Below, one piece after another: positions 15,045-21,636 of a stretch of DNA of 21,636 nucleotides. Position 1 is the stretch's first letter; every line of letters begins with the position of its first letter. The notes under the pieces were generated by a model that saw only the letters and a list, made by a program, of their open reading frames with translations, did no database searches and was not told where the DNA came from. The stretch comes from Caldisericota bacterium (GTDB lineage: Bacteria; Caldisericota; JANLFM01), in assembly GCA_024655865.1 (NCBI GenBank), contig JANLFM010000002.1, positions 1 to 21,636 on the forward strand, given 5' to 3'. A program made the translations under genes and the position numbers.

Positions 15045-16132
15045 AAGCCCTCCTTAAAGTAATCTGATGGGGTAAATTTTTTCTCCACATACGGTGAAAC
15101 CGATGCCCGGAGAATAGCCTGATAAGAAAGCGCAAAACTAATCGTTTCACCCACCACCGTAGGAACCTCCCTCTCTGTGACATCCAGAACAAGATGGTCT
15201 GAGGAAGCACCAACGATTTTTATCCCTTTATCCAGAGGAGATATTTTTCCCAGATCCACGTCAATTCTGCCCAGGGAAAGGACTGCCCTTTTGCGGGGCT
15301 CTGTCTCTAAGAGAGAGGTAACTTCACCAAAAGCGTTCCTTCCTAAAGGAGCAGTATCTTCAGCCTGTTTGGTCTCTACTTCCAGAACCGTGGCACGAAG
15401 GATACAGGTATCCTGCCTCGTCCCGGGGACCAGACGGTCTCCGGAAGTATCTGTGCCGCAGACGATAGCCTCTCCTATGCGCAACTGGTTGATGCCCCTG
15501 GGCATTTCCCCTTTTTCCAATAAGCCCAGGCTCACAGTAGCTCCACCAGAGTAAACCTCAAGCGGTCTTCCTATGGCCTGTTCCACTTCCTTCCCGGCCT
15601 GAACGAACAGGCTGGTGTTCTCCTTGGTGGGGAGCACCCCGCTCAAACAGGCAAAGTTCGCGGAAACGCCCAGAAGCTCTAACCCCTTGAGTTTTTCCAC
15701 CTCCACTGCCAGCTCGGGGAGCTTTTCAGGAAGGATCCCTTCCCTTAAATCGCCACATTCTACAGCAAGAAGGACTTTGTGCCGCCGCCCCAGCGTTAGG
15801 GCTGCCCGGGAAAGGATCTTCATGGTCTCCAGTGATGTGTTTATGCTGATATCAGCGGTCTCCACCGTAAGTTTCGCTTCCAGGGGAGAGGGAGGTCTAA
15901 GGAGCATTAAGGGAACATTCAGGCCCGCCCTTTTCAGGTTAACTAAATTAGGCAAGCGCGAATCGGCAATCCCTGCTACCCCACCGCGAACCATAGCCCA
16001 GGCTACAGGAGGATAACCACAGGTTACTTTTGTAACTCCGAATACATTTATCCCCGCGCTCTGGCAGATGAGGACAACGTTTCTGGCGTTCTCCTCTATG
16101 TGGTTAAGGCGGAAAACTAACTGAGGGTACAT
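15041..16132 (-). CDS. Ornithine/alanine-type PLP racemase
   Basis: 363 residues of the alanine-racemase-like fold (TIM barrel plus beta domain). K35 in FGVTKVTCG is the expected PLP lysine. The N-terminus YPQLVFRLNHIEENARNVV and the ADSRLPNL segment resemble clostridial ornithine racemase (Orr), which makes D-ornithine for ornithine fermentation. The adjacent carbamoyltransferase favours ornithine over alanine, but this is inference. It starts 3 bases after the aminotransferase stop and overlaps the GTPase gene by 4 bases. Other steps of the D-ornithine pathway (aminomutase, thiolase) are not seen in this window. Confidence 0.85.
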   Translation of the reverse strand: MYPQLVFRLNHIEENARNVVLICQSAGINVFGVTKVTCGYPPVAWAMVRGGVAGIADSRLPNLVNLKRAGLNVPLMLLRPPSPLEAKLTVETADISINTSLETMKILSRAALTLGRRHKVLLAVECGDLREGILPEKLPELAVEVEKLKGLELLGVSANFACLSGVLPTKENTSLFVQAGKEVEQAIGRPLEVYSGGATVSLGLLEKGEMPRGINQLRIGEAIVCGTDTSGDRLVPGTRQDTCILRATVLEVETKQAEDTAPLGRNAFGEVTSLLETEPRKRAVLSLGRIDVDLGKISPLDKGIKIVGASSDHLVLDVTEREVPTVVGETISFALSYQAILRASVSPYVEKKFTPSDYFKEGL

Positions 16133-16135
16133 AGG

Positions 16136-17470
16136 CTAATTCTTCAAAGCATCAATAATTGCTTCCCGGAGGATCTCCAGGCCTTTCTCCACTTCCTCCC
16201 GGTTGATCACCATGGCAGGCGTGAACCTGATGGCTGATGTGCCGCAAGGGAGGAGAAGGAGGCCTTTTTTGTAGCAATTTTCTATGATTCGATCGCGCAG
16301 TTCCCGGGCTGGCGTTTTGCTCTCCCTATCCTTCACTAACTCGATAGCCAGCATCAAACCAAGACCGCGCACATCCCCGATTTCCTCGAACTCCTTCTTT
16401 AAATCCAGGAGACCTTGTTTGAAGACTTCCCCCATCCTCCTGGTATTCTCGAGGAGATTCTCTCCCTCAATGGCCTCAATTGTAGCCAGAGCAGCTACTG
16501 CGGAGATTGGGTTTCCACCGAAGGTGTTGGAATGCCTGCCCTGAACGGGAAAGTCCAGTTCTGCCTTGAATACTGTGGCTCCCATGGGAAGACCTGAGGC
16601 CATAGCCTTACCCAGGTTGATCACATCCGGGACGACGCCGAAATGTTCGATGGCAAACATTTCCCCAGTTTTCCCGAAACCGGCCTGGACTTCGTCCGCT
16701 ACAAAGAGGATGCCGTATTTCTCGCAGATCTTCTTGATCTTTTGCACGAATCCTGCAGGGGGGACCACATAACCTCCTTCCCCCTGAACCGGTTCCATAA
16801 AAACGGCAGCCACTTCCTCCGGGGGAAGAACGGATTTAAAATAAACGTCCTCCAAAATTTGCGCACACCAGAAATTGCAGGTATCTGGCTTCATCTTGTA
16901 GGCACAGCGGTAACAGTAAGCGAAAGGAAGGTGAGTTACTCCAGGCATCATGGGGAAGAAGGATTCTCTCTGCACAACCTTGGAGGCTGTAAGTGCTAAA
17001 GCGCCAAGGGTCCTTCCGTGGAAAGCGCCAAGAAAGGCTACAAACTGCTTTCTTCCAGTGCTGGAACGGGAAAGCTTCAATGCTGCTTCATTGGCTTCCG
17101 CTCCCGAGTTGGAAAGGAAAACCTTTTTAGGAAAATCTCCCGGAGTGATTAAGCATAGCTTTTCCGCAATTTTGCTCTGGACTTCGTAGTAGAAATCCGG
17201 TCCGTTGAAAAAGAGGAATTTTTCCGCCTGGTCCTTAATGGCCTGGACCACTTTGGGATGGCAATGTCCGGTACCCGCTACCATACCATTTGTGAAATCC
17301 AGAAAGAGGTTGCCGTCCACATCCTCAAACCGCACTCCCCTCCCCCACTTGATTGCCACCGGTGAGCCCTTGGTTCCCGTGGCAAGGTATTTATCATCCA
17401 TGGCTACAATTCTCTGAGTCTCTTTTCCTGGAATCGGAACGCTTATTTTTGGGCCCTCTGTCAAGCGCAT
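16136..17470 (-). CDS. Class III PLP aminotransferase (ornithine/acetylornithine/GABA type)
   Basis: 444 residues. PLP-binding features: SGAEANE (122-128), FHGRT (150-154), DEVQ (259-262) and the Schiff-base lysine K288 in NLGKAMASG. The long form with an N-terminal extension is like archaeal-type ornithine or GABA aminotransferases rather than short ArgD. C186, C189, C198 and C202 (YCYRC...CNFWC) form a four-cysteine insert that could bind a metal. The ATG follows TTAGGAGG. It is the first gene of the seven-gene minus-strand group and may supply or consume ornithine; the exact substrate cannot be read from the sequence. Confidence 0.88.
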   Translation of the reverse strand: MRLTEGPKISVPIPGKETQRIVAMDDKYLATGTKGSPVAIKWGRGVRFEDVDGNLFLDFTNGMVAGTGHCHPKVVQAIKDQAEKFLFFNGPDFYYEVQSKIAEKLCLITPGDFPKKVFLSNSGAEANEAALKLSRSSTGRKQFVAFLGAFHGRTLGALALTASKVVQRESFFPMMPGVTHLPFAYCYRCAYKMKPDTCNFWCAQILEDVYFKSVLPPEEVAAVFMEPVQGEGGYVVPPAGFVQKIKKICEKYGILFVADEVQAGFGKTGEMFAIEHFGVVPDVINLGKAMASGLPMGATVFKAELDFPVQGRHSNTFGGNPISAVAALATIEAIEGENLLENTRRMGEVFKQGLLDLKKEFEEIGDVRGLGLMLAIELVKDRESKTPARELRDRIIENCYKKGLLLLPCGTSAIRFTPAMVINREEVEKGLEILREAIIDALKN

Positions 17471-17507
17471 AATTTCCTCCTAAGGAAAAAGTTTCAACTG
17501 TTTTTCA

Positions 17508-17536
17508 AATTTATCATTTAAAAAGGCAAAATACAA
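17508..17536 (-). promoter_or_regulatory. Weak candidate promoter of the aminotransferase operon
   Basis: TTGTAT (17531-17536), a 17-base spacer and TAAATT (17508-17513) on the minus strand in an AT-rich region. Only three and four bases match the consensus hexamers, so the operon may use another promoter in 17471-17604. Nothing else is recognised in that interval. Confidence 0.3.
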
Positions 17537-17604
17537 GACTAATTCTTATAAAAAGGGCTCAGAAAGGTGATCGCTATAGGATTTAAAATTTTTCTCATGT
17601 AAAC

Positions 17605-17632
17605 AAAAAGGGGGCCCTTGCGGGTCCCCTTT
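17605..17632 (-). terminator. Rho-independent terminator of rplM-rpsI
   Basis: On the minus strand, AAAGGGG-A-CCC pairs with GGG-C-CCCCTTT (ten pairs and one A-C mismatch) around a GCAA tetraloop, followed by TTTTTG. It begins 12 bases past the rpsI stop and separates the ribosomal operon from the aminotransferase operon. Confidence 0.92.
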
Positions 17633-17644
17633 AAGAATTTTTGA

Positions 17645-18040
17645 TTAACGCTTGCGGTACTGGGATGCCTTACGTGCCCGTTTTAAGCCGTATTTCTTGC
17701 GTTCCTTTTCCCTGGGATCGCGGGTTAGAAGGCCAGCCTTTTTGAGCACGGGGTGAAATTCTGGATTGTACTCAATCAAAGCGCGGCTCACAGCGTGACG
17801 CACCGCCCCGGCCTGCCCTGAGATACCCCCACCCTCGACATGGACACGAATGTCAAACTGCCCCACGGTTCCGGTGAGGACGAGCGGTTGCATCACTATG
17901 TCCACCAGGGTCGGACGGCGGAAATACTCTTCCGGAGTTTTGTTGTTTACAAGAAAAAGCCCTTTACCGGGGGTAAGGAACGCCCTGGCTGCAGCTGTTT
18001 TTCGACTACCTGTTGCGTGAGTTTTCAATACTCCTTCCAC
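17645..18040 (-). CDS. rpsI: 30S ribosomal protein S9
   Basis: 131 residues, normal length. S9 sits in the small-subunit head and its C-terminal tail reaches the P-site tRNA; the tail here is [17 protein letters not shown], ending in the usual basic KR. Other signatures are [14 protein letters not shown] and [21 protein letters not shown]. The start is GTG at 18040, ten bases after GGAGG. It follows rplM after 9 bases, the conserved rplM-rpsI order. Confidence 0.98.
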   Translation of the reverse strand: MEGVLKTHATGSRKTAAARAFLTPGKGLFLVNNKTPEEYFRRPTLVDIVMQPLVLTGTVGQFDIRVHVEGGGISGQAGAVRHAVSRALIEYNPEFHPVLKKAGLLTRDPREKERKKYGLKRARKASQYRKR

Positions 18041-18049
18041 TTCTTCCTC

Positions 18050-18475
18050 CTAATCTAAAGGCTGCGGATTCTGCGCAACGTGCGGGTGTTCCGCTTCAGG
18101 ATATACTTTTAATTTTTTGAACATCTTCCGGCCCAGAGTGTTCTTTGGAAGCATCAGGCGTACGGCGTGTTCAATTACCCTTTCAGGGTGTTTTTTCAGC
18201 ATCTCGGCAAGGGTTCGCTTTTTTAAACCGCCCGGGTAGCCGGAATAATGGTAATAGATTTGCTCTTCAAGCTTGGCTCCCGTGGTTCTGATGTAGCGGG
18301 CGTTAGTTACGATCACGTAATCACCCATGTCCAGAAAAGGGGTGTAATTCGCCTTGTGCTTGCCCATGAGAATGCGGGCAATCTTTGAGGCTAACCGACC
18401 AAGGGTTTTGCCTTTGGCGTCCACTACAAACCACTGGTGTTGAATTTCATCCTTTTTGGGAATATAGGTCTTCAT
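18050..18475 (-). CDS. rplM: 50S ribosomal protein L13
   Basis: 141 residues, typical length. L13 is an early assembly protein of the large subunit. Signatures: [47 protein letters not shown] and [17 protein letters not shown]. The ATG follows GGAGGAATTCG. A near-consensus promoter lies upstream; the leader is only about 30 bases, so there is little room for an autoregulatory structure. Confidence 0.98.
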   Translation of the reverse strand: MKTYIPKKDEIQHQWFVVDAKGKTLGRLASKIARILMGKHKANYTPFLDMGDYVIVTNARYIRTTGAKLEEQIYYHYSGYPGGLKKRTLAEMLKKHPERVIEHAVRLMLPKNTLGRKMFKKLKVYPEAEHPHVAQNPQPLD

Positions 18476-18511
18476 CGAATTCCTCCATACTATTTCCGTG
18501 AAACGTGAGCA

Positions 18512-18540
18512 ATTTTAAAGGAAATGAGGGAAGGTGTCAA
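18512..18540 (-). promoter_or_regulatory. Strong sigma-A-type promoter of rplM-rpsI
   Basis: Perfect TTGACA (18535-18540), a 17-base spacer and TAAAAT (18512-18517) on the minus strand. The start would lie near 18505. Confidence 0.9.
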
Positions 18541-18582
18541 ATGAAAAGCGAAAACTTTTTATCGCATAGGAATATATACCTC

Positions 18583-18610
18583 TTGACTTTTCCTTCTATG
18601 GAAATATAGT
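18583..18610 (+). promoter_or_regulatory. Promoter of the TrmB-like regulator and permease
   Basis: TTGACT (18583-18588), a 16-base spacer and TATAGT (18605-18610). The -10 box and expected start are covered by the tandem palindromes listed next, so the promoter is probably repressed by a bound regulator. Confidence 0.8.
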
Positions 18611-18630
18611 AACTACTATAGTGAACACTA
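18607..18630. promoter_or_regulatory. Tandem 12-bp palindromic operator
   Basis: Two abutting 12-mers, TAGTAACTACTA (18607-18618) and TAGTGAACACTA (18619-18630), each an inverted repeat with a two-base centre (5-2-5) and identical in nine of twelve positions. They overlap the -10 box and run past the start site. Autorepression by the TrmB-family protein encoded 20 bases downstream is the simplest reading. Confidence 0.65.
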
Positions 18631-18649
18631 AATTGAGGAGGAGTGAAAA

Positions 18650-19426
18650 ATGAAAGAAGATGCGCTGGAAAAGCTTGGCTTTTCCGAATACGAGAAAAGG
18701 GTCTATCTGGCTCTTTTGAAAAAGAACCCCATCGGCGGTTACGAGTTAGCCAGGGTCTCAGGAGTTCCTCGCTCCCGGGTTTATGAGACTTTAGAAAAGC
18801 TGGAAGCCAGAGGAGTGGTTCTCGTCTCTCATCAAAGGCCCACTCTTTATAGACCGATTAGCCCGCGGGAACTGGCAGAGCGACTGCGCAACGACTTCGA
18901 AAAAGCGGTGGGCTGGTTAGAGGAAAACGCCGAAGCGCTTCAAGAGGAGGAGATGTTCTCCTCTATCTGGTCTCTGGAGGGAAGAGAGGCTGTTCTTTCC
19001 CGGGCTCGTTCCATGATCGAATCAGCCAAAAAATCCATCTATCTGGCTTCCGGTGAAAGTGTTTTAAGGGAACTGAAATCTTCGCTGAAAAGGGCAGTTG
19101 CCCGGAATGCCCGTTTGGTTGTGGTGGCCTGCGGCTCTTTTTCTCTTGAGGGTGCCCACGTTTTCCCGCACGAGAGTTGCTTCAAAGAGGACGAGACCTT
19201 TATTATTTTGATTACGGATGGGAAGGATGTCCTTTTGGGAGACACCATGCCCACGGATTCCTGCCGGGCAGCCTGGTCCCAGAACCCGGGAATTGTTTAT
19301 GTGGCCGAGGATTACATCCGCCATGAGGTACACCTGCAATTGCTCAAACGCCTCTTTAAGGAAGAGACCACCATTTTTGAGCAGGCGAAGCAAGAGATGC
19401 AAAAACTGATCCCTCTCCATCGCTGA
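18650..19426 (+). CDS. TrmB-family transcriptional regulator
   Basis: 258 residues. The N-terminal winged helix (about 5-75: KLGFSEYEKRVYLALLKKN, SGVPRSRVYETLEKLEARGVV) is typical of TrmB proteins, which sense sugars or other metabolites. A predicted coiled coil (about 75-105) is followed by a domain with SIWSLEGREAVLSRARSMI and IESAKKSIYLAS, as in shorter TrmB proteins with a PLD-like effector domain. The ATG follows GAGGAGG. The permease gene starts 22 bases later, so the regulator probably controls that transporter and itself through the tandem palindromes. Confidence 0.88.
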   Translation: MKEDALEKLGFSEYEKRVYLALLKKNPIGGYELARVSGVPRSRVYETLEKLEARGVVLVSHQRPTLYRPISPRELAERLRNDFEKAVGWLEENAEALQEEEMFSSIWSLEGREAVLSRARSMIESAKKSIYLASGESVLRELKSSLKRAVARNARLVVVACGSFSLEGAHVFPHESCFKEDETFIILITDGKDVLLGDTMPTDSCRAAWSQNPGIVYVAEDYIRHEVHLQLLKRLFKEETTIFEQAKQEMQKLIPLHR

Positions 19427-19448
19427 GCCACCTGACTGGAGGAACAGA

Positions 19449-20777
19449 ATGTCCACCCTATACCTTTTTCTGATTTTTGCCCTGGTTTTAGCGGGGCTGA
19501 TTGTTCTCACGACGCGCTTTCGCTTCCCAATTTTTCTGGTAATGCTTTTTGCTACTTTCGCTTTCGGCCTGTTGGCGGGCCTGGATCCTGTAGTAGTGGT
19601 TTCAAAATCCTTAGAGGGTTTCAAGCAAATGATGGGCGGCCTGGCGGTTTTGATCGTTTCTGGCTTCCTCCTGGGGGAATTACTGGAAAAATCTGGGGGC
19701 ACGGTAGCCATTGCCAATGCAACCCTTCGGCTTCTTGGGAAGAAAAGGGCACCCTGGGCTATGGCCTTAACCGGAGCAGTAATCTCGGTGCCCGTGATGT
19801 GCTGCGATACTGCTTTCATTATCCTGTCACCAATATCCAGAACTCTGGCCAGAGGAGGAAGATTGCCTCTGACATTGATTTCCCTGGCTCTGGCCACCGG
19901 GACATACAGCGCCTTCAAGCTGATCCCTCCTGCGCCAGGCCCACTGGGGGTCATGTCCTTCTTCGGAGCCAACTTCGCCAAGACCTTTTTTCTGAGCTTG
20001 CTCGTATTCTGTCCAGTATTTCTCGTGGGGATGTTTTGGTCCTTAAAAGCGGGAAAGGCAGTGCAAGATCAATTTCCAGCAGAGGAGGGAGCTCTTTTTC
20101 AGGAAGAAAACGAGCTGAAACCAAAGACAACGGTATGGATGGCTCTTTTACCAATCATCTCCCCTCTTTTCCTTATCATCATACATTCTTTCGCTCCCTC
20201 AATTTTTCCCGACACCCCTATTCTCCAGTCATGGGCTTTATTTTTAGGGAACCCGGCCGTAGCTTTGCCCCTGGGGGTAGTGATGCAGATGGCCCTCAAT
20301 CGGAAGTCAGGGATGGACAATCTTAATCAATGGTTTTCTCAGGCCGTCAATCGGGCTGCTTCAATCCTCTTGATTGTGGGAGCAGGCGGCGCATTGGGAG
20401 CGGTAGTTCAGGAAACCGGGCTGGCAAATACCCTGGGGGAATTCCTGATCGAAAGCCAGATGCCTGGGCTTCTGGTTCCTTTCCTACTGGCCGCCCTGTT
20501 CAAGATTACCCAGGGTTCCTCTTTAGTGGCCATGTTGACCACTCCTGCTCTCATCGCTCCGTTCCTTCCCGCTCTTCATCTTTCGCCTGAAATAGCGGCT
20601 CTGGCCGTGGGCGCTGGCGCCTTAGCGGTTGTGCACATTAACGACAGCTTCTTCTGGGTGGTCACTCGTTTTGCAGAAATGGACGTCCGCAGAGGATTTC
20701 GCACCCTGACGCTTCTGAGTTTGTGGCAAAGCCTCGTCGCCATCTCAGTAGTGTGGATTCTGGGATTGTTTTTCTGA
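19449..20777 (+). CDS. GntP-family permease
   Basis: 442 residues with about twelve hydrophobic segments, the usual GntP size. GntP carriers bring gluconate, related sugar acids or D-serine/glycerate into the cell with protons. Family features: GGLAVLIVSGFLLGELLEKSG near residue 65, VPVMCCDTAFIIL (about 115-127), the PPAPGP loop (about 158-163) and the HINDSFFWVVTRF segment near the C-terminus. The ATG follows TGGAGG. The substrate is not decided by the sequence. It ends immediately before the stop of the convergent PLP gene, leaving no room for a terminator between them. Confidence 0.92.
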   Translation: MSTLYLFLIFALVLAGLIVLTTRFRFPIFLVMLFATFAFGLLAGLDPVVVVSKSLEGFKQMMGGLAVLIVSGFLLGELLEKSGGTVAIANATLRLLGKKRAPWAMALTGAVISVPVMCCDTAFIILSPISRTLARGGRLPLTLISLALATGTYSAFKLIPPAPGPLGVMSFFGANFAKTFFLSLLVFCPVFLVGMFWSLKAGKAVQDQFPAEEGALFQEENELKPKTTVWMALLPIISPLFLIIIHSFAPSIFPDTPILQSWALFLGNPAVALPLGVVMQMALNRKSGMDNLNQWFSQAVNRAASILLIVGAGGALGAVVQETGLANTLGEFLIESQMPGLLVPFLLAALFKITQGSSLVAMLTTPALIAPFLPALHLSPEIAALAVGAGALAVVHINDSFFWVVTRFAEMDVRRGFRTLTLLSLWQSLVAISVVWILGLFF

Positions 20778-21636
20778 TTATAATAGGCCGGTTCTGCGAT
20801 TGAACTCCGTAATCAGGCGGTCCCATTCGGGAACCTGGGAGAAGACCTCGTCCCAGAAATCAGGGGACCAGAGGGCCTGGAGCTCTTCTACGGTCTTGCC
20901 CTGCTGCTCTACCCAGGTGAAGTACTTTAAATTGTGCAGGGCCTTGCGTTCCCAGTATCCTAACTCCTTGATCCAATCCGCTCCAATTCCCTGAAGGTAA
21001 TGGTTGAAGTCAATCAACGCGTCTTTCTCGCTGTAATCCCCCCTCTCCTCCTTGAGCTCTTGAATTCGGGAGCGGTACATATCGGCGGAGTCCGTGAAGA
21101 CGGTGAAGACAATGTCTTTTTCCTCCAACTCGAAGTATTTGGCCAGGCGAATGGAGCTTAAGAGGTTGGAAATGGAGGAAATCCCTAAAAGGGAGAGGGA
21201 ACGAACGATTTCCTCGGGAACTCCTTCCTTGGTTAGGAACTCCTTCCCTTTTTCCTCATTAAAGAGGCGGAGTAAGCGCATAGGGTATTCATCGTCTATG
21301 GCAATCACCACATCAGTGTTGCGCACATTGTGAATCCAGGGGACGTGCTTGTCTCCGATGCCTTCGATCCTGTGGGCGCCAAAACCGTTTAAGAAAAGGG
21401 TGGGACATTGCAGGGCTTCGCTCGCCGCTACCTTCAGAAGAGGAAACTTCTTGCGCAGATAGTCGCCAGCGCCGATCGTGCCCGCGGAACCGGTAGCGGA
21501 AACGTAAGCCGCCAGGCGAGATTGCGGCTCTTTAATCTGATTAAAAACCTCCTCTATGGCGGAACCGGTGATCTCGTAGTGCCAGATGCAGTTTCCAAAC
21601 TCATCGAACTGATTGAAGATTACGATTTTGCCTCCT
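20778..21636 (-). CDS. Fold-type II PLP enzyme (cysteine/threonine synthase superfamily), C-terminal part
   Basis: The frame is open on the minus strand from the right edge to a TAA at 20778-20780, giving 285 codons; the apparent GTG start at 21326 is internal. SATGSAGTIGAG (near 21468-21501) is the glycine-rich PLP-phosphate loop, and HRIEGIGDKHVPW corresponds to the HKIQGIG block of cysteine synthases. A long C-terminal extension includes ALHNLKYFTWVEQQGKTVEEL. The PLP lysine lies in the missing N-terminal part. The reaction cannot be named; a lyase or synthase acting on an amino acid is likely. Confidence 0.85.
   Translation of the reverse strand, partial: GGKIVIFNQFDEFGNCIWHYEITGSAIEEVFNQIKEPQSRLAAYVSATGSAGTIGAGDYLRKKFPLLKVAASEALQCPTLFLNGFGAHRIEGIGDKHVPWIHNVRNTDVVIAIDDEYPMRLLRLFNEEKGKEFLTKEGVPEEIVRSLSLLGISSISNLLSSIRLAKYFELEEKDIVFTVFTDSADMYRSRIQELKEERGDYSEKDALIDFNHYLQGIGADWIKELGYWERKALHNLKYFTWVEQQGKTVEELQALWSPDFWDEVFSQVPEWDRLITEFNRRTGLL

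Noticed and set aside
15177-17417. Several plus-strand frames of 60-133 codons opposite the racemase and aminotransferase
   Set aside because: All are antisense shadows of strongly conserved PLP enzymes, with Ser/Arg/Pro-rich translations and no ribosome sites.
19064-19981. Minus-strand open frame of 305 codons
   Set aside because: It lies antisense to the TrmB-like gene and the permease, has a low-complexity Arg/Lys/Pro-rich translation without motifs, and lacks a ribosome site. Both sense genes are well supported.

Overview
This is a bacterial window of roughly balanced GC, densely packed with genes and carrying good Shine-Dalgarno sites. Bacterial hallmarks are a tmRNA, SmpB, ribosomal proteins L13 and S9, a CdaA-CdaR-GlmM cluster and an S-layer-anchored protein. 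The cdaA-cdaR-glmM order and the SLH domains fit Bacillota or a neighbouring, possibly thermophilic, lineage. Taxonomy cannot be fixed from this stretch. There are no complete insertion sequences, CRISPR arrays or tRNAs.

Left part (1-4755): the 5' end of ssrA (tmRNA) runs off the left edge on the minus strand. smpB lies about 1.25 kb upstream of it on the same strand, and a plus-strand gene for a membrane-anchored, peptidase-MA-like protein without HExxH sits between them. A large secreted mosaic protein with three SLH repeats follows, then a cysteine-rich DUF3795-like protein. Next is a 370-base gap that may hold a long-range hairpin.

Middle part (4756-9433): a small Cys/HTH protein and a radical SAM enzyme lie on the minus strand. 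The radical SAM gene has a near-consensus promoter with an inverted repeat in its spacer. Divergent to it is a tightly overlapping four-gene operon: a 16-cysteine zinc-ribbon protein, a protein with two PH-like repeats, an ECF sigma factor of SigR type, and an RsrA-like zinc anti-sigma factor. It looks like a thiol- or zinc-responsive sigma system with two uncharacterised partners.

Right-centre (9430-17470): seven minus-strand genes with gaps of 17 bases or less, or overlaps, in transcription order: class III aminotransferase, ornithine/alanine-type racemase, cyclic-2,3-DPG-synthetase-like P-loop GTPase, ornithine carbamoyltransferase, CdaA, CdaR and GlmM. This joins ornithine metabolism to c-di-AMP signalling and cell-wall precursor synthesis.

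Right part (17605-21636): rplM-rpsI has a strong promoter and a GNRA-loop terminator. Divergent to it is a TrmB-family regulator whose promoter carries two tandem 12-bp palindromes, followed by a GntP-family permease. Convergent with the permease is the C-terminal 285 codons of a fold-type II PLP enzyme that runs off the right edge.
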